From: Buxus sempervirens
Lineage: Eukaryota; Streptophyta; Magnoliopsida; Buxales; Buxaceae
Length of the DNA: 64,000 bases
NCBI GenBank assembly: GCA_947561395.2
Contig: OX387194.1
Coordinates: 26,704,536-26,768,535 of the forward strand
Reading direction: 5' to 3'
Part shown: positions 35,401 to 46,151 of the stretch, piece after piece
How positions within the stretch are numbered: position 1 is the first letter of the stretch
Layout: every line of letters starts with the position of its first letter
Notes under the pieces: model-generated
Told to the model about the DNA's origin: nothing
Databases searched by the model: none
Seen by the model: only the letters and a program-made list of their open reading frames with translations
Translations under genes and position numbers: made by a program

Positions 35401-35655
35401 CAACTGTATCAGAGGAGAATGGCCAGGGCCTACAACAAGAAAGTGAAGCCCAGAGCTTTCCAAGTGGGTAATCTAGTCTTAAAGAAGATATTACCATTTC
35501 TGGAGGACCCTCGTGGAAAGTTTAAGCCAAATTGGGAGGGACCTTATGTAGTGAAGAAGAGCTTGTCAGGAGGCGCTCTTATCTTGACAGAAATGGATGG
35601 GACAGATTTTCCTGAGCCAATCAACTCCGATGCGGTCAAACAATATTTCCCTTGA
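32443..35655 (+). CDS. Pol polyprotein (RT, RNase H, archaeal-type RNase H, integrase)
   Basis: An open frame of about 1070 codons. Reverse transcriptase covers about residues 45-250, with FSGYNQI, MPFGLKNA and the catalytic YVDD at 200-203. A gypsy RNase H follows at about 345-465 (ETSMGCVLGQ, YYLSKKF, WQLLLSEFD). A second, archaeal-type RNase H lies at about 494-620, with acidic residues in FFDGA (D500), AEYEA (E540), YGDSS (D562) and ADALA (D612). The integrase has its zinc-binding histidines and cysteines at about 721-762 and the catalytic triad in GIDVIG (D791), VSDNASN (D852) and NGAVEA (E888). The C-terminus has a VGNLVLKK-type domain, and no chromodomain is visible. The dual RNase H marks the Tat lineage. 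The true start may lie upstream, since relatives splice into this region. Confidence 0.95.
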   Translation: MSEIQQKEMSQFLADYKDVFAWSYRDMPGLDTDMVVHRLPILPGVKPIKQKLRRLKPEWTLKVKDEVVKQFQAGFLAVSTYPDWLANIVPVPKKDGKVRMCVDYRDLNKASPKDDFPLPHIDILVDNTAVHSLFSFMDGFSGYNQIKMAKEDQEKTAFITPWGTFHYTVMPFGLKNAGATYQRAMTALFHDMIHKEMEVYVDDMIAKSCEEEDHLINLKRVFDRLRKYSLRLNPTKCVFGATSGKLLGFIVSRRGIEIDPSKAKAIIEMPAPKTEKEVRGFLGRIQYISRFIAQLTAICEPIFKLLRKNNPTIWNEDCQQAFDKIKDYLSNPPVLVLPIPGKPLILYLSVLETSMGCVLGQHDETGRKEKAIYYLSKKFTDYETRYSPLEKTCCALVWATQRLRHYFLSYSTLLISRMDPLKYLFEKPALTGRTAKWQLLLSEFDLTYVTQKAIKGQAIADHLAEHPLPDYQPLKTNFPDEAILFAEEEESEDSWQMFFDGAANMSGNGIGAVLVKPDGSHIPIAVKLRFQCTNNIAEYEACIIGLQAALDHDVQELDVYGDSSLIIFQTTGEWKTKDHKLIPYHQYLEEISTKFTRISFSYMPRAKNQFADALATLASMVSIPEGVDIQPLEIEVRDEPAYCLVLEGAQETEIPWFQDIKNFLDNRNLPESASPTEKRTIQKLAGQFLLSGGQLYKRSYNNVLLRCVTKVEAERLIETVHGGVCGPHMNGHMLARKILRLGYYWSTMEHDCCLHVKRCHLCQIYADNKHAPPSELHSMTSPWPFSMWGIDVIGMISPKASNGHRFILVAIDYFTKWVEAASYANITGNHVLKFLKHNIICRYGLPKAIVSDNASNIKNKDMKEMCEQFQITHHKSAPYRPKMNGAVEAVNKNIKKIIQKMVVSYRDWHEMLPFALHAYRTSIRTSTGATPYSLVYGTEAVLPVEVEIPSLRVLMETELEEAEWVQSRYEQLNLIEEKRLNALCHGQLYQRRMARAYNKKVKPRAFQVGNLVLKKILPFLEDPRGKFKPNWEGPYVVKKSLSGGALILTEMDGTDFPEPINSDAVKQYFP

Positions 35656-36705
35656 AGGAATATCACAAAGAAATGATCCGAGGCCATTTTTCTTCCTCCC
35701 TCACAAATTCTAATATCCCTAGATTAAACCAAGTTGAGCCTGTTCGTGTTTTAAAGAACCCAAACTGGAGCTTACAGTCGCGACTGGGGCAGGGTTAATA
35801 GAAAAACAAAAAGGGAAATAGAAAAGAAAGGCCAAAAGAAAAAAAAAAGAAGGCCAATATTGGGAATGGGGGGTCGCATCCATTATGACTGTAAGCCCAG
35901 TTGTCCCATTTTCAAGATGTTAAAATGTTGAGCCTATAATAATCTTTTTTCATAAACTCAACCCAGCCTTCATTTCGTCCTATTGGTCAAGTCCTCGGTG
36001 ATCGGGGTGTATTCCTTCAAGCTCAGGATGTCGAAAGGGCAATGACGGAATAAAACAAGCCGGTCCTAGTGAAAACCGTAACAGGCACTAGGGGCAATAT
36101 TGGCAGAAAGAAGGCGAAAGAAAAAAAAAAGAAGAATAAAAGAAAAGGAAGAAACAGGAAAAAGGTCACCAGCCGTACTTGGGATACAGATTGAACTAAA
36201 CCGCCCTTTTCCTACGGTTTTGGCAGAAGGGTTATGCAACCGCATATTGAAGACGGTTTTGGCTAAACCGTTCTGAATGCGCGGTTTTACGCAGCAGAAG
36301 GGAATTGAGCAGATTTTATGCACAGGACTAAACCAGTAGGCTGGGGCAGGCCCCCTGAAAGTGGGAAGGAAACTTGGGGATGAGTCTAAGGGTTCCAAGG
36401 GGGACGGATTGGCTTCCTCCTCATTAACTGAAACACCCTTTTTGCCCAACTCACTTCAATTCATCCAACTATATGGGATTAAAGCATTATGGACCAATTT
36501 ACAATAAAAACACACAAAAATGAAAACTATATTTTGGCCGATGATGAGAAATCAGTGACTTTTCATTAAAACTGTCAGTTTTTACAAGCATATGAGAGTT
36601 CTGAGGCCAATAGTATAAAAACCTACTTTGTATTCTCTATCTTTCCACTAGTGGAGTTTCTCTTTGTACAGAGGTATAAAAAAGAAAAAAATACAATAAA
36701 AGGGG
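35656..36705. other. Non-coding spacer between pol and the antisense genes
   Basis: It contains A-rich tracts and a cluster of three AACCG-N11-CGGTT units at 36199-36219, 36238-36258 and 36266-36286, all exactly 21 bp. No convincing open frame. It would hold the 3' ends of both pol (plus) and the first antisense gene (minus). Confidence 0.7.
36199..36286. repeat. Cluster of three AACCG-N11-CGGTT units (between pol and antisense gene)
   Basis: Same arm sequence and 21-bp length as in the LTR. The order of cores resembles that of the leader cluster at 26660-26746, with the last unit of both reading AACCGTTCTGA. Confidence 0.88.
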
Positions 36706-38360
36706 CTAATCTCTATCCCCTAGCCTTTCCTCAAGCTCTCTGATCCGGGCCGCCTGAACCGCCACAAGCCTCTCAGCCCCATCTGCATCTGGGTCACTGA
36801 GGAATGAGATGACGTCATCTGAGAGGGTCTGCCTAGTCCTCATATCTCGGAGCCGGGCCATGGTCTCGTCATGCCTGCGCCATGCAGCTCTCACCTCGAA
36901 GCGACGGGCCTGTATCTGCTCAGATAATCGCCGCTCCAGATCTTCCTTCTCCAATCTCAAGGTTCGGGCCTCCTCCACCCATATGAGCTGAAGCCGCCTA
37001 TGAGAAGCCCGCTCGGTCTCCAAGAGGTCCTCATAAGTAGGACACGGGATAGCAGGAGGATCCGCCGGTATGGAAGCGCAGCTCTGCACCTGCTCTCTAA
37101 TCCAGAAAATATAATCCTTCTCATGCAATTTAGAGAAGACAGGACCTCTCAAGAAGCAGGCCTGCGACCATTCCTTCAATAGGCGGAAGCAGAGGCCCAT
37201 GGTGGCTGGTGTGAGGGGACCAAGGAGTTCTTCATATCCATGAGGTACCAAAATCCCTTGGGACTCCTCTCCAAACTGCCGGATGACCCTCAAAGGCAAG
37301 TAGAGCAAGGCAGACTTCAAGCCCATAAGCACAGCGAAGTTTTGGTCAGAGAAGCTGATCACTGTCTCGACGGAGGGCTGATAAGCACCAGGCCATCTCA
37401 CCTGGTCGTCCTGAAGAGTCCCCAAGAAAGCAAACCATCCCTGTTTGCCGCCATGTATATTGGGACACCCCCTGTTGCTCATCAAAACAGGAACGTCCAA
37501 TCTGGGGAAGAAGCGCCGGGTTATCTCTTCAACCTGACTCAGGTGGTCAAGTAACCAGAGCTGCACAAAACAGGGAAGCATTTCCAACCTTAGAAAATTT
37601 CAACATGGCCATAAAAATTACAATTCAAAGAAAGAGATTCAGATTTTACCTGAAGTATAGGGGCGCAGGCAAGGAAACTTTTCTGCTTCCTGTGATAGCA
37701 GTCAATCAAGGCCTGGTATATTTCAGCCAGGATCATAGGGGCAAGCCTTTCGCGCTCCCTAACTTGGCAAATGACTGAAATGAGGGATAAATCAACCTCG
37801 CTATCACCTCGGGGGAATAAAAGTTGATTGACCACTATCAATGTCAGAGCGTTGAACCGGGCCGACTGGTTGGAGCTATTTAACAGCTTCTCAGTCAGAA
37901 ATGACTTGGATAGGGTCAATAAAGCGTCGGCTTCCCCTAACTCTTTCTTGTTAATCCCCAAAAAAGTGGAGGCTTCCTTTTTGAAGCTCGGTTTGAGAGG
38001 TGGGTTAACTACTTTCTTAGAAAAGCTAAGGTTGAGGATGGTTTCAACCTCCTCGACTGTAGGGGTCATCTCTTTTTCCCCAAACCTGAAGAGGTTCAAT
38101 TGAGGCTCCCAATGCCCAATTAGTGCCTCTATGATTTCCCATTTTAGGGGAATCTTTGGGATTGAGAGGAGGTGGCCTAGATTGGCAGAGGCCCAATCCA
38201 TCTCATCTTGAGGGGTCATTGAGGAGACCCACCTCTCATAGAATGTATCTACAATGGCATACCTAGTCAAATTAGGAGGTTTGGACCTAATTTTTGGTCT
38301 AGGTGCTGATATTTCAGGTACAGAAGATGAAGAAGGCACAGAAGCTGAACCAGAGGCCAT
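36706..38360 (-). CDS. Antisense accessory gene X, plant-mobile-domain/DUF7745-like
   Basis: Two minus-strand blocks follow each other. The 5' block (38360 down to about 37650) starts MASGSASVPSSSS and continues with FYERWVSSM and WEIIEALIGHWEPQLNLFRF, then KEMTPTVEEVETILNLSF. The 3' block (about 37590-36706) has FVQLWLLDHL and ends in a Glu/Arg-rich coiled-coil tail. The pattern 'WEP…FRFGxxEMTPTVEEVExIL' belongs to plant proteins of the plant-mobile-domain/DUF7745 group that accompany Tat-lineage retrotransposons. A short GT…AG-bordered gap separates the blocks, as a small intron would. Function is unknown. The gene would be transcribed opposite to the element, from a promoter near 38.4-38.6 kb that holds four AACCG/CGGTT units and a TGACGT inverted pair. 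Confidence 0.72.
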
Positions 38361-38435
38361 TAATGGGCAAAAGTGGATTAAAGGCAGCTAGAAGAGAGAA
38401 AATCGCCGAAACAGGGGGCTTCTGACCTAAGCAAT

Positions 38436-38450
38436 ACGTCAAAATGACGT
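38436..38450. promoter_or_regulatory. Inverted TGACGT pair upstream of antisense gene X
   Basis: ACGTCA-AAA-TGACGT lies 76-90 bp upstream of the gene X ATG. TGACG pairs are the as-1-type binding site of plant TGA-class bZIP factors. Regulation is inferred from motif knowledge only. Confidence 0.45.
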
Positions 38451-38491
38451 CCTGCCCGCAATTCGCGGTTTTAAAATAACCTAAGGGCAAA

Positions 38492-38609
38492 AACCGCATA
38501 CACAGAACGGTTGTGCCTAAACCGCACTTAATATGCGGTTGCATTCCCGCAAAGTTTAAAAACCGCGGGATAAGTACGGTTCTTGCACAACCGCCCTGAA
38601 TGTACGGTT
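38492..38609. repeat. Cluster of four AACCG-N11-CGGTT units upstream of antisense gene X
   Basis: Units at 38492-38512, 38520-38540, 38561-38581 and 38589-38609, all exactly 21 bp. They begin 130 bp upstream of the gene X start codon, matching their promoter-proximal position in the LTR. A partial unit (CCCGCAATTCGCGGTT) follows at about 38455-38470. Confidence 0.88.
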
Positions 38610-38839
38610 TTTGCACAAAAAGGGGTTTTACTTCTTTCTTTTAATAAGTCATGTTCCCAGAAAACCTGTTACCTGTATAAACAATTGTAACATGACAAAC
38701 ATACAAAAATAAACAAAAAATCTACAAAAAAAGAAACAAAACCAAAAAAATCTTCTCTTTTCATATAAGCTGCCAATGAATACATCAAGTTTATATACAA
38801 ACATCTGATAAATCCTAATCTAGACCTATCTCTAACAGG

Positions 38840-41689
38840 TCAATCCCTATCGCCTCTACCTCGCCGTCGCTGTTGGATGAAAAAGTGATCTGAGAAGCGC
38901 TGGCCAGCGGGAGATGAAGACTCACCAAGCGAGGATGGACCAGCAGGAAGCACCAGGTTTGCAGGAGGCGCAGGATCGGTAGAAGAGGCTGAGGCTGGAG
39001 CTGGATCATCCCGGGTCAGGTCCATGAAGCATGAAACTGAAGTGTCCGTCGCCAAAGGGACCAGCTCCAGAACCCGAGAGTCCTCCGCAGAAGGAGATGG
39101 ATCTACGGTACTAGCTACGCCGGGAACATCCTCCTCTCTCATAAGCTCGGCCGCCTCTGGCTCAGCTGCGCCGGGAACATCCTCCTCTCTCGTAGGCCCG
39201 GCCGTCTCATGAACCACAGGAATCTCCGATCCACCCTCCGCTGGCTCAGGAGCAGTCTCCGGCTCAGATGAAGGAGCGATCTCAAATACAGGTACAGCCT
39301 CCGGCATCTCGGCCGACTCAGGAACTACACCAGTGGAAGTAGCCTCGGCCGCCACCTCGCTCTCTCTCTCCGGGATCTCTATATCTCCTAAAGAGAAGGA
39401 CAAAGTGCGGGAACTGGATGGTAAAGGCACCACATTCTCCTGGAAGACAAAGACAGGCTGATCAGAAGCAGGAAAGATAAAGAAAAAAAAAATAATACAA
39501 GAAACTAAGGAAGACAGACCTGAGCTCCTGAAGGCCCCGCCTGGCCCTGGGCACTGGCCAACTGGGCCCGCAAGTCAGCAATGAGAGTGGCCTGCCCAGT
39601 AATGATGACATCGCTCTCAGCAATGGCGGCGTCCCTCTCAGCCAGCTGGCGCTCCAGATCCGCATATCGAGCCCGGACCTCCTCTAGCTGTGCCTCCTGA
39701 AATGAGATAAGAAAAGAAAAGATATCAGTAAATAAGAAAGGAAGACTAAAAGACTGCACAAGGAAAGGAGGTTCATACCGTGGTGTCATAGAGGCGGATC
39801 ACTACCCCCCCTATCTCAGTAACTCCACCTCGAACGGGCATGGGCTGCATCAGACAACCCACTGAGACCTGCCCGAACCAGGTATCATAGTCACCATCGA
39901 CTAGAAGGCCATCTCCTGCCTCCCACTCGCCAAAATGGGCAGGGTCGAATGGACCAGGAGGGATAAAAGGGGCTGTAGCTGGAGGAGCCACTGGAATCCG
40001 GAGCTCGCCAGTATGCTGGAAGAAAAATCGCTCGCCGAGGTACCATATACTACCCAACTGCCCAATGAAGAATGGGTACCTCTGGCGCCGCTGATCCAGT
40101 GCGAAAGCGTCATCCACAAAGGGCTGAAAAGCCAGCTCGTCATGCAGGCCGTCAAGACGGGGGACAGATAGCTGAGGGTGAACAAAGAAGAATATCAGAA
40201 TCTGATAAAAAGGAGAAAAGGAAATGAAGAAAAGAGAGACGGGAAAAATGCTTACCTCTCTCCTAAAGGTCCTGTCCAGGTGAGCCCTGGCCGACCTAGG
40301 GCGACTCTTCTCTGAGTCACGCCTAATCTGATTCCACCGGCGGGCCAAGGGAAATGTCCCCTCAGGCAAAGTGGAGGTAGGGCGAAAGTGGGCCACATAG
40401 ACCCGAGCAAAAAACTGAAAAGAAAAAAAAAGGGAGAAGAGAAGAGAAAAAGAAAAAAAGAAGAAGAAGAGAACAAAAGAAAAAAGAAAAAGAAAAGGTT
40501 AAGCAAAAAAGAAAAACAGAAGAAGAGAGAAAAGAAAGGAAAGAAAGAAGAAAAGAATTCATACCTGCAGAAAGGGCCAGAAAAATCTGCAACCTACTCC
40601 AGCTCCCCTGGGAGAAGACAGGCCGGAAACCACTCGTCGCAGGCCCGCTAGCAAGGTGCCATAGACAAGCTGACCCCAAGCGTAGTCCCTCGCTCGGTGC
40701 AAATCCCGGAGAAGACTCAAGAAATGGGGGCTGACCGAAGTAATATCCTCCAGGCAGAAGCAGGAGCCCATCATCAGAAGAAAAAGAAATCTGAAAGCGA
40801 TCGGGAAACTGGGATGCTCCGCTGCTAGGGTGCTGAATCCCCTCTCCACAAATGCCTCCCTCAACCATGTCCGGGAAATACGAGTGATCCTGCTCCGATC
40901 CCACGCCTCCACGGGCATCTCGTCATATCCCAACAGCTCGGCAATCTCCAAGTCCGCCGGCCGATCCATCTCAGTGATGACATCTCCAGTCATCCTGATC
41001 CCGGTAATGAGAGCAAAGTCGGAAGGTCGAATGCCTATCTCCACATCAGGCAGATGGAAGCTCAGGGTCTCCGGGAAAAAGCGCTCCAACAAAGCTAAGA
41101 TCAAGGGCCGATCCTGACGGACGCCGGTGATGGTAATGAAGGGGCCAAATCCAAAACGGCCCATCTCTCGGCGCAGAGAGGACGAGCAAGCCCCTACAAC
41201 ATCAGCAAAAAGGGCCCAGCTCCCTCGGAAATGGGAAGAAGGATATCTAAGAGGGATGTCTGCCCTGACGCCTGCCGAAGGATGCGTCGTCAAACTACTA
41301 AGAAGAGAGGTGTCCCGGATCTGATCTGCTATCTCTGCAGGAATGGCGACACGAGTCGCCCGGGCTCCTGCCCTACCTCTACGACGGCCTCCACTACGCT
41401 CTCGGACCTCACCAGCAGGCTAGAAAGGCGAATAAAAAGGGGTTTAAGTTGAATGTGATAAAAGAAAGGCCGGATATTAAAAAGGGAAAGGGAATACCTC
41501 TGGGATCGACTCCAGCGAATCCCCAGACGCTCCAGAGTCAGAATCTGAAAGCTCCAGACCACTGGGAGAAGAAGGCTCAGGGTCTGGCTCAGCCCTAGAG
41601 GAAGACGCCACATCGGCCGGATCCCTCCGAACCCTCGAAGATGAAGGCTCATCTACGGGACCCCGAGAAGCGCGACGTGTACGGGCCAT
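38840..41689 (-). CDS. Antisense accessory gene Y, multi-exon, mobile-domain-like
   Basis: Six minus-strand open blocks appear between 41689 and 38840, at about 41690-41500, 41420-40570, 40410-40260, 40170-39790, 39700-39520 and 39440-38840. Short purine- or pyrimidine-rich gaps with GT…AG-type borders separate them. The first starts MARTRRASRG. The second contains FHLPDVEIGIRPSDFALITG and AWGQLVYGTLLAGLRR, which resembles the fold pattern of plant mobile domains (FHLPxGExxxxxxDxxxLxG…). The fourth is a GELRIP…DYDTWFGQV segment. The fifth is a coiled coil (LEEVRARYADLERQLAERDA). The last is Glu/Pro/Ser-rich and ends in an RRRGRGDRD basic tail. Function is unknown. Introns can persist because they are antisense to the element's own RNA. 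Domain naming rests on recalled patterns. Confidence 0.65.
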
Positions 41690-43724
41690 CTACAGGACCA
41701 AATTGCAGGGATAAATTCATTATATTCTTCGCATTTAAAGTCATAATTTTCACTAAAGTGTTTTGTTCATGTTTAAAAGTCATAGATTTTTGTTTTATTT
41801 TCTTCACTATTTTGTCCCACATATTAATCATTTTGTTTGGATTGCAGGAAGAAAAAGAAACCAGAAGAGGCACTTCAAAGAGTGTCTGACCGAATCAGAA
41901 TTATTATAAATTCTGTTATAAGAATTATATATAGGAAACGGGATCCCTATATATCTCTCTTATATTGCAAAAAAAAAAAAAAAAAAAAGAGAAGAAGAAA
42001 AGAAAAAAGAAAAAAGAAAAAAAAGAGAGAGCTTTGAAATTCCTAGTTTATCTCTAAGATTTTAGTTGTGGATGTGGGCACGAATTGCCTAAGGCCCCTA
42101 AACTAATGTATATGATTCAATTTCAGGTTTACCAAGGGCAGACAGCACCAAGGACAGCCAAGGCAGGATTATAGTAGCAAGGATCTATTTAAACCTGGTC
42201 GTGGTGGGGTTTTCGGTTGAAAACACCTAATGCAAAGGGCAGAAAGTAATTCGTATTTGCTACAATTAGACAATTGGAACAAATGTGAAGACATGAATAA
42301 ATGGGAACAATAGCCAGATCCAAGCATGCAGAGGTATCAACCAAGGAAAATCAGATATATACTAGCATGAACAAATGAAGAAAGAAGAAGTAATCGATGG
42401 CATTGGCATTCAAAAAGATCACAAATCATCAGAAATCCATGTTGTCGGCAAACATAGCATGTGGGGATTGTCTTCAATCAAGACATTCAAGCATGCCAGA
42501 AAGGCAAAAAATTCCAGTCTAAGGGTCCAGGCTAGCGGAAATAGCAGACCAAGTTTGCAAAGCATAATCAATAAGTTGATCAATCGCCAAGTGCATACAG
42601 TCCGGATGAAATATTGGCAAGAAAAAAAAACAAAGCAAGTAAGCACAGGCCAATTTGGAGGTCTCTCTCGACCAAGAGCAAAATCATGCCAAAAGTCCAA
42701 AGTAATACAGGTCATTGTGAAGTTCAGGCCAATACAGACCATTGGTGCATACAAAATTGGGGATTTTTATCCCATTAACAACAAGGTAACCAAAGCAGTA
42801 AATCAGTGGCAAAAATCGAGTTCGGGTGTAAAATAAGATCATTCAACCATAGAGTCAGGTTGCCAAATTCCGGATGGAAGGTTTGCAAAAAAGGATAAGT
42901 ATTCGGCCACTTACCTGTGATTAGCTGAAATCAAAGCTTTGCAATGAAAAATCGAAGCTGTGGCCTCACCGGAACCCCGAATGCACTCGATTGATGGCGT
43001 GGTTGAAGAAGAGCTCCAGTCGCCCAATTTCTCACAGCCCAAACAGCGGTCAGGTCACGGCAGGAAGAAGAAATCGTTTGGATACCCGCCGGAAAGTGCT
43101 GTAGTTCACCAGGAGAAAAACAAAAATCACCGGAAGAAGATGAAGTCACCGGAGGATGTGATTTCGCCGGAGAAGGAAGGATGAAGACCGGAGAGAAAGC
43201 ACGGTCGCCAGAAAAGAAGAACAGCACCAGAGTTCGAGGGTTTTGCGAAGGCAGAGTGAGGAACCGCGGTCGCGGTCTCGGTTATATGAAACCTAGAAAA
43301 CCGCACACACAGAGCGGTTGGTATTAATATTGATGAAACCCGCACATATAGCACGGTTAAAATTGAGAATGCTAAAAACCGCATGTTCAGTACGGTTGGC
43401 ACCCAAAAATGAATTTTCAAAACTTTTTTCAATCTCTCTCAAAAGATCTATGTCCAGGGCAATTGTGAATTGCAAGAAACACCATCCTACCAACTTTTGC
43501 TTTAAAATTTGCTCAAATCTCACTTCATAGCCACGAGTGCTCTGTGAGAGGCGAGGAGAGGATTTGACCCTTAAGGTTAGGGACTTTTCATCAAATCCTT
43601 TAAACAAATTCTTTTTCAAAAACCATATTGGAGTTCTTGCAGCTCATAATCGAATGGACCTGATCCTGAGAGGTGCAATTTGCGGGTCTTTTGCTCTCCG
43701 CTGCCAATTGATTCCAATCCCAGC
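41690..43724. other. 3' non-coding region of the Tat element
   Basis: A mixed stretch with an A-run and AG-rich track at 41970-42030 and several short unremarkable frames (for example 42375-42836, Lys/Ser-rich, no family recognised). A block at 42960-43200 has repeated CACCGGA/GCCGGA phrases. Four AACCG/CGGTT units lie near the end. Confidence 0.6.
43262..43397. repeat. Cluster of four AACCG/CGGTT units near the 3' LTR
   Basis: Units at 43262-43283 (22 bp), 43299-43319 (21 bp), 43337-43358 (22 bp) and 43377-43397 (21 bp), 340-480 bp before the 3' LTR. Confidence 0.85.
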
Positions 43725-43734
43725 GAAGAGGGGG
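43725..43734 (+). other. Polypurine tract
   Basis: GAAGAGGGGG lies four bases before the 3' LTR (CAGT between), the expected place for the plus-strand primer. Confidence 0.85.
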
Positions 43735-43738
43735 CAGT

Positions 43739-46151
43739 TGTAGACACCCCAAATTGCACCCCAATATAAGAGATTAACTAAGAAGGGCTCCAAAGGTCTT
43801 ATTTGAGCCTTTACATATGTCAAACTTTCAAAAACTTTCAAAATCAGTGCCAACCGCACTGTGTATGCGGTTTTTATAATCTCGGTTTCAACCGTTCTGT
43901 ATGTGCGGTTGCAACCGCACAGACAGCACGGTTCAGGTCCTTGCTTGTTGCGCTGGCGGCCACGTGGCTTTGAGAAGCTTCGGCCGTTAAGCCGCGTGTC
44001 CAGCACTCAATTAAAGCATAACTGAATTGAACCGCCCTGTATATGCGGTTTGTTCAAATTTGTATTGAACCGCACTTTGAGTGGCGGTTCTATGGAAACC
44101 GCACTAAGTATACGGTTTTGGCTGTTTCGAGGCTTTGCGAAATGGCTCGATCTCTGAGCCTTATTTACGCATATTACCTCTCTCTTAGGGACTTGAACTC
44201 CCTATTTCACCCTCCGAAACTTGCTGAATTACACCAATTCATGCCTTGGAGGAGAATTGGAATAATCTAGAAGGCCTTTTTGGCCTACCCTTGGGACTCT
44301 TCTACCCTTGACTTGGCCTATAAATAGAGAGGCCCTCCTCTTGCAAATGGCTGACAATTTGAAGCTTAGAAGCTCTGTAAGAAGAAGGAGAAGCTCTGCT
44401 GGATTGTCTACTGAAGGCTCAAGCTACCAAGGTAAAGCTCTCTTTCATTTCCAGTCTTCCCTTTTAAGTTCTAGCAAATCTCTCATCTTCTACCTTTCTG
44501 TAGTGTAAGGCCTTTGTGCATTTTTGTAACCCCAAACCCCTTCTAAAGTACCTGGGAATCCTCTCTAGCCGTAAAACGTGAAGAGAGAGCCTGGGGAAAA
44601 GGAAGGTGGAATGGATCCTCTAGGTTTAGAACCCACAAGTGATGAAAAGCATACTATATGGTTATTTTGAACCCTTGAATGCTTCTCTGATTTTATTTTA
44701 TATTTGGAGAAGATGTGAATCCATGCTCTCAATAGCCATGGATTCCAAGCTTCTCATAGAAATGAGATTTTCCACACTTTCACACTCACTTTTCACTATT
44801 TTCATCAAATGGGCTAGATCTTGGGCTTTCCATGTTCAATATGGAAAATCTGAGGTCCTAGGCCTTAAAATGAGTTTTAGAACTTCATGAGAGGATTTCT
44901 TGTTGATTTTGAGGTTTTGGTCGAATCCACATGCACACATGCACTGGTTTCTATATTTCCTCTTAAAAAAACCTCAAAACAGGACAGATCTGTGGCCTGT
45001 CTTGGAAGACTTATAACTTCATCCTCCGGATGAATTTTTGAGTGATTCCAAAGACATGTGATAGATTGGAAGGTCTATTTAATATCTGGAAATTTTCGTC
45101 CACTTCCATGTAGCCTATTTTTGACACCATCTCTTCAAAGTTTGTAGGACAGTTCAGCCCAGATTGCTGAACTTGTCGCTTTGATGGTGCACTATTTGCT
45201 CAGTTTTAATCCGTTTCCTATGATTCCAGTTTCTGAGTTTTCTTTAAGAAGTCTATTTTCATTTCCAACAAGTTTCAGCAGATTTCAATCTGTTTTGTGC
45301 TTTGGGTGCTCATTTGACTCAGAAGTGCTCGCTGGCATAGTCCAGAGCTCATCTGTGGTCTTCTAGGCCTGTTCAAGAGAGCACACAAGTCACATCCGGA
45401 TAGAGATTGATGTGAGGTTTTTTTCTTTGGAAAGATGGCACTACATACTTTCTCCATACCAATTTTCAGGGATTTATATTGAGCCAAACTCCACGAATAG
45501 AGCTTTGAAAATGCCTACTTAACACTTTTTCTGAGTTATGGCAGCAGATTTCATATGTGGATTTCTCTCTAGTTTTGAATCGGATCGAGCTGAACTTTTT
45601 ACTGCATATTCTAATATATACCAGTTTTCAAATGGCTTTGGTTTCATTTGATTTAGATTTAAATTGAATGAGTTATGGTTTATCAAAGCTTTCAAGCTCT
45701 TTTGACCGAATTTCTCCAGATTTGCCTTGGCTTGATTTTCTTCATTTTTACTTTGATTTCACTTCACTCATGAAGTTTTAGAAGTGATGAATCCACAAAG
45801 AGAGTCTAAATTCATTAGACTTCTCATGTGGAATGGTCACACACATTGTGCTTGTTAAGCACCTTTTTGTTTATTTTACTAGCAAACAATTTATAGCGTA
45901 AGCAAACATGTGGTAACCGTCTTAGACGGATGAGTGGGGGTGCCTAACACCTTCCCCCGCTCATAAATAATTCCCCGTACCCAATCTCTGGATTTTTCCT
46001 CATCTTAGAGCTACTTTGGCTCTATATGACATCTATGAACCTTTTGGTGTCCATTCACACCCTAAGATGGATGGTGGCGACTCTTTACATTTTATTGATC
46101 CCCGCGTGACGATATCGGAGGTCATCCGAGATGACGAATCCATGTCTCACA
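43739..46151 (+). repeat. 3' LTR of the Tat element
   Basis: Same 2413-bp length as the 5' LTR at a constant offset of 21,102 bases, so no indels separate them. About 11 substitutions were found by eye. The six AACCG/CGGTT units are at 43852-44117 and the TATA box at 44319. It is followed by the second GTAGT target duplication. Confidence 0.95.

Larger units (their letters stand above)
22637..46151 (+). mobile_element. Full-length Tat-lineage (Ogre/Retand-type) Ty3/gypsy LTR retrotransposon
   Basis: The element is 23,515 bp long with 2413-bp direct LTRs, each TG…CA. It is flanked by perfect GTAGT duplications (22632-22636, 46152-46156). In order it has: 5' LTR, PBS, a 3.2-kb leader with tandem repeats, gag-pro, pol with two RNase H domains, two antisense accessory genes, a 2-kb 3' region, PPT, and 3' LTR. 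Size, PBS type, dual RNase H and antisense genes after integrase are all hallmarks of the plant Tat lineage. The two LTRs differ at about 11 positions (0.46%), which would mean roughly 0.2 million years at the commonly used rice rate of 1.3e-8 per site per year, or longer at slower rates. It looks whole or nearly so. Confidence 0.95.

Noticed and set aside
42375-42836. A 153-codon plus-strand frame in the 3' region of the Tat element
   Set aside because: Lys/Ser-rich, no recognised domain, and not in the place of any known Tat gene. Kept as non-coding.
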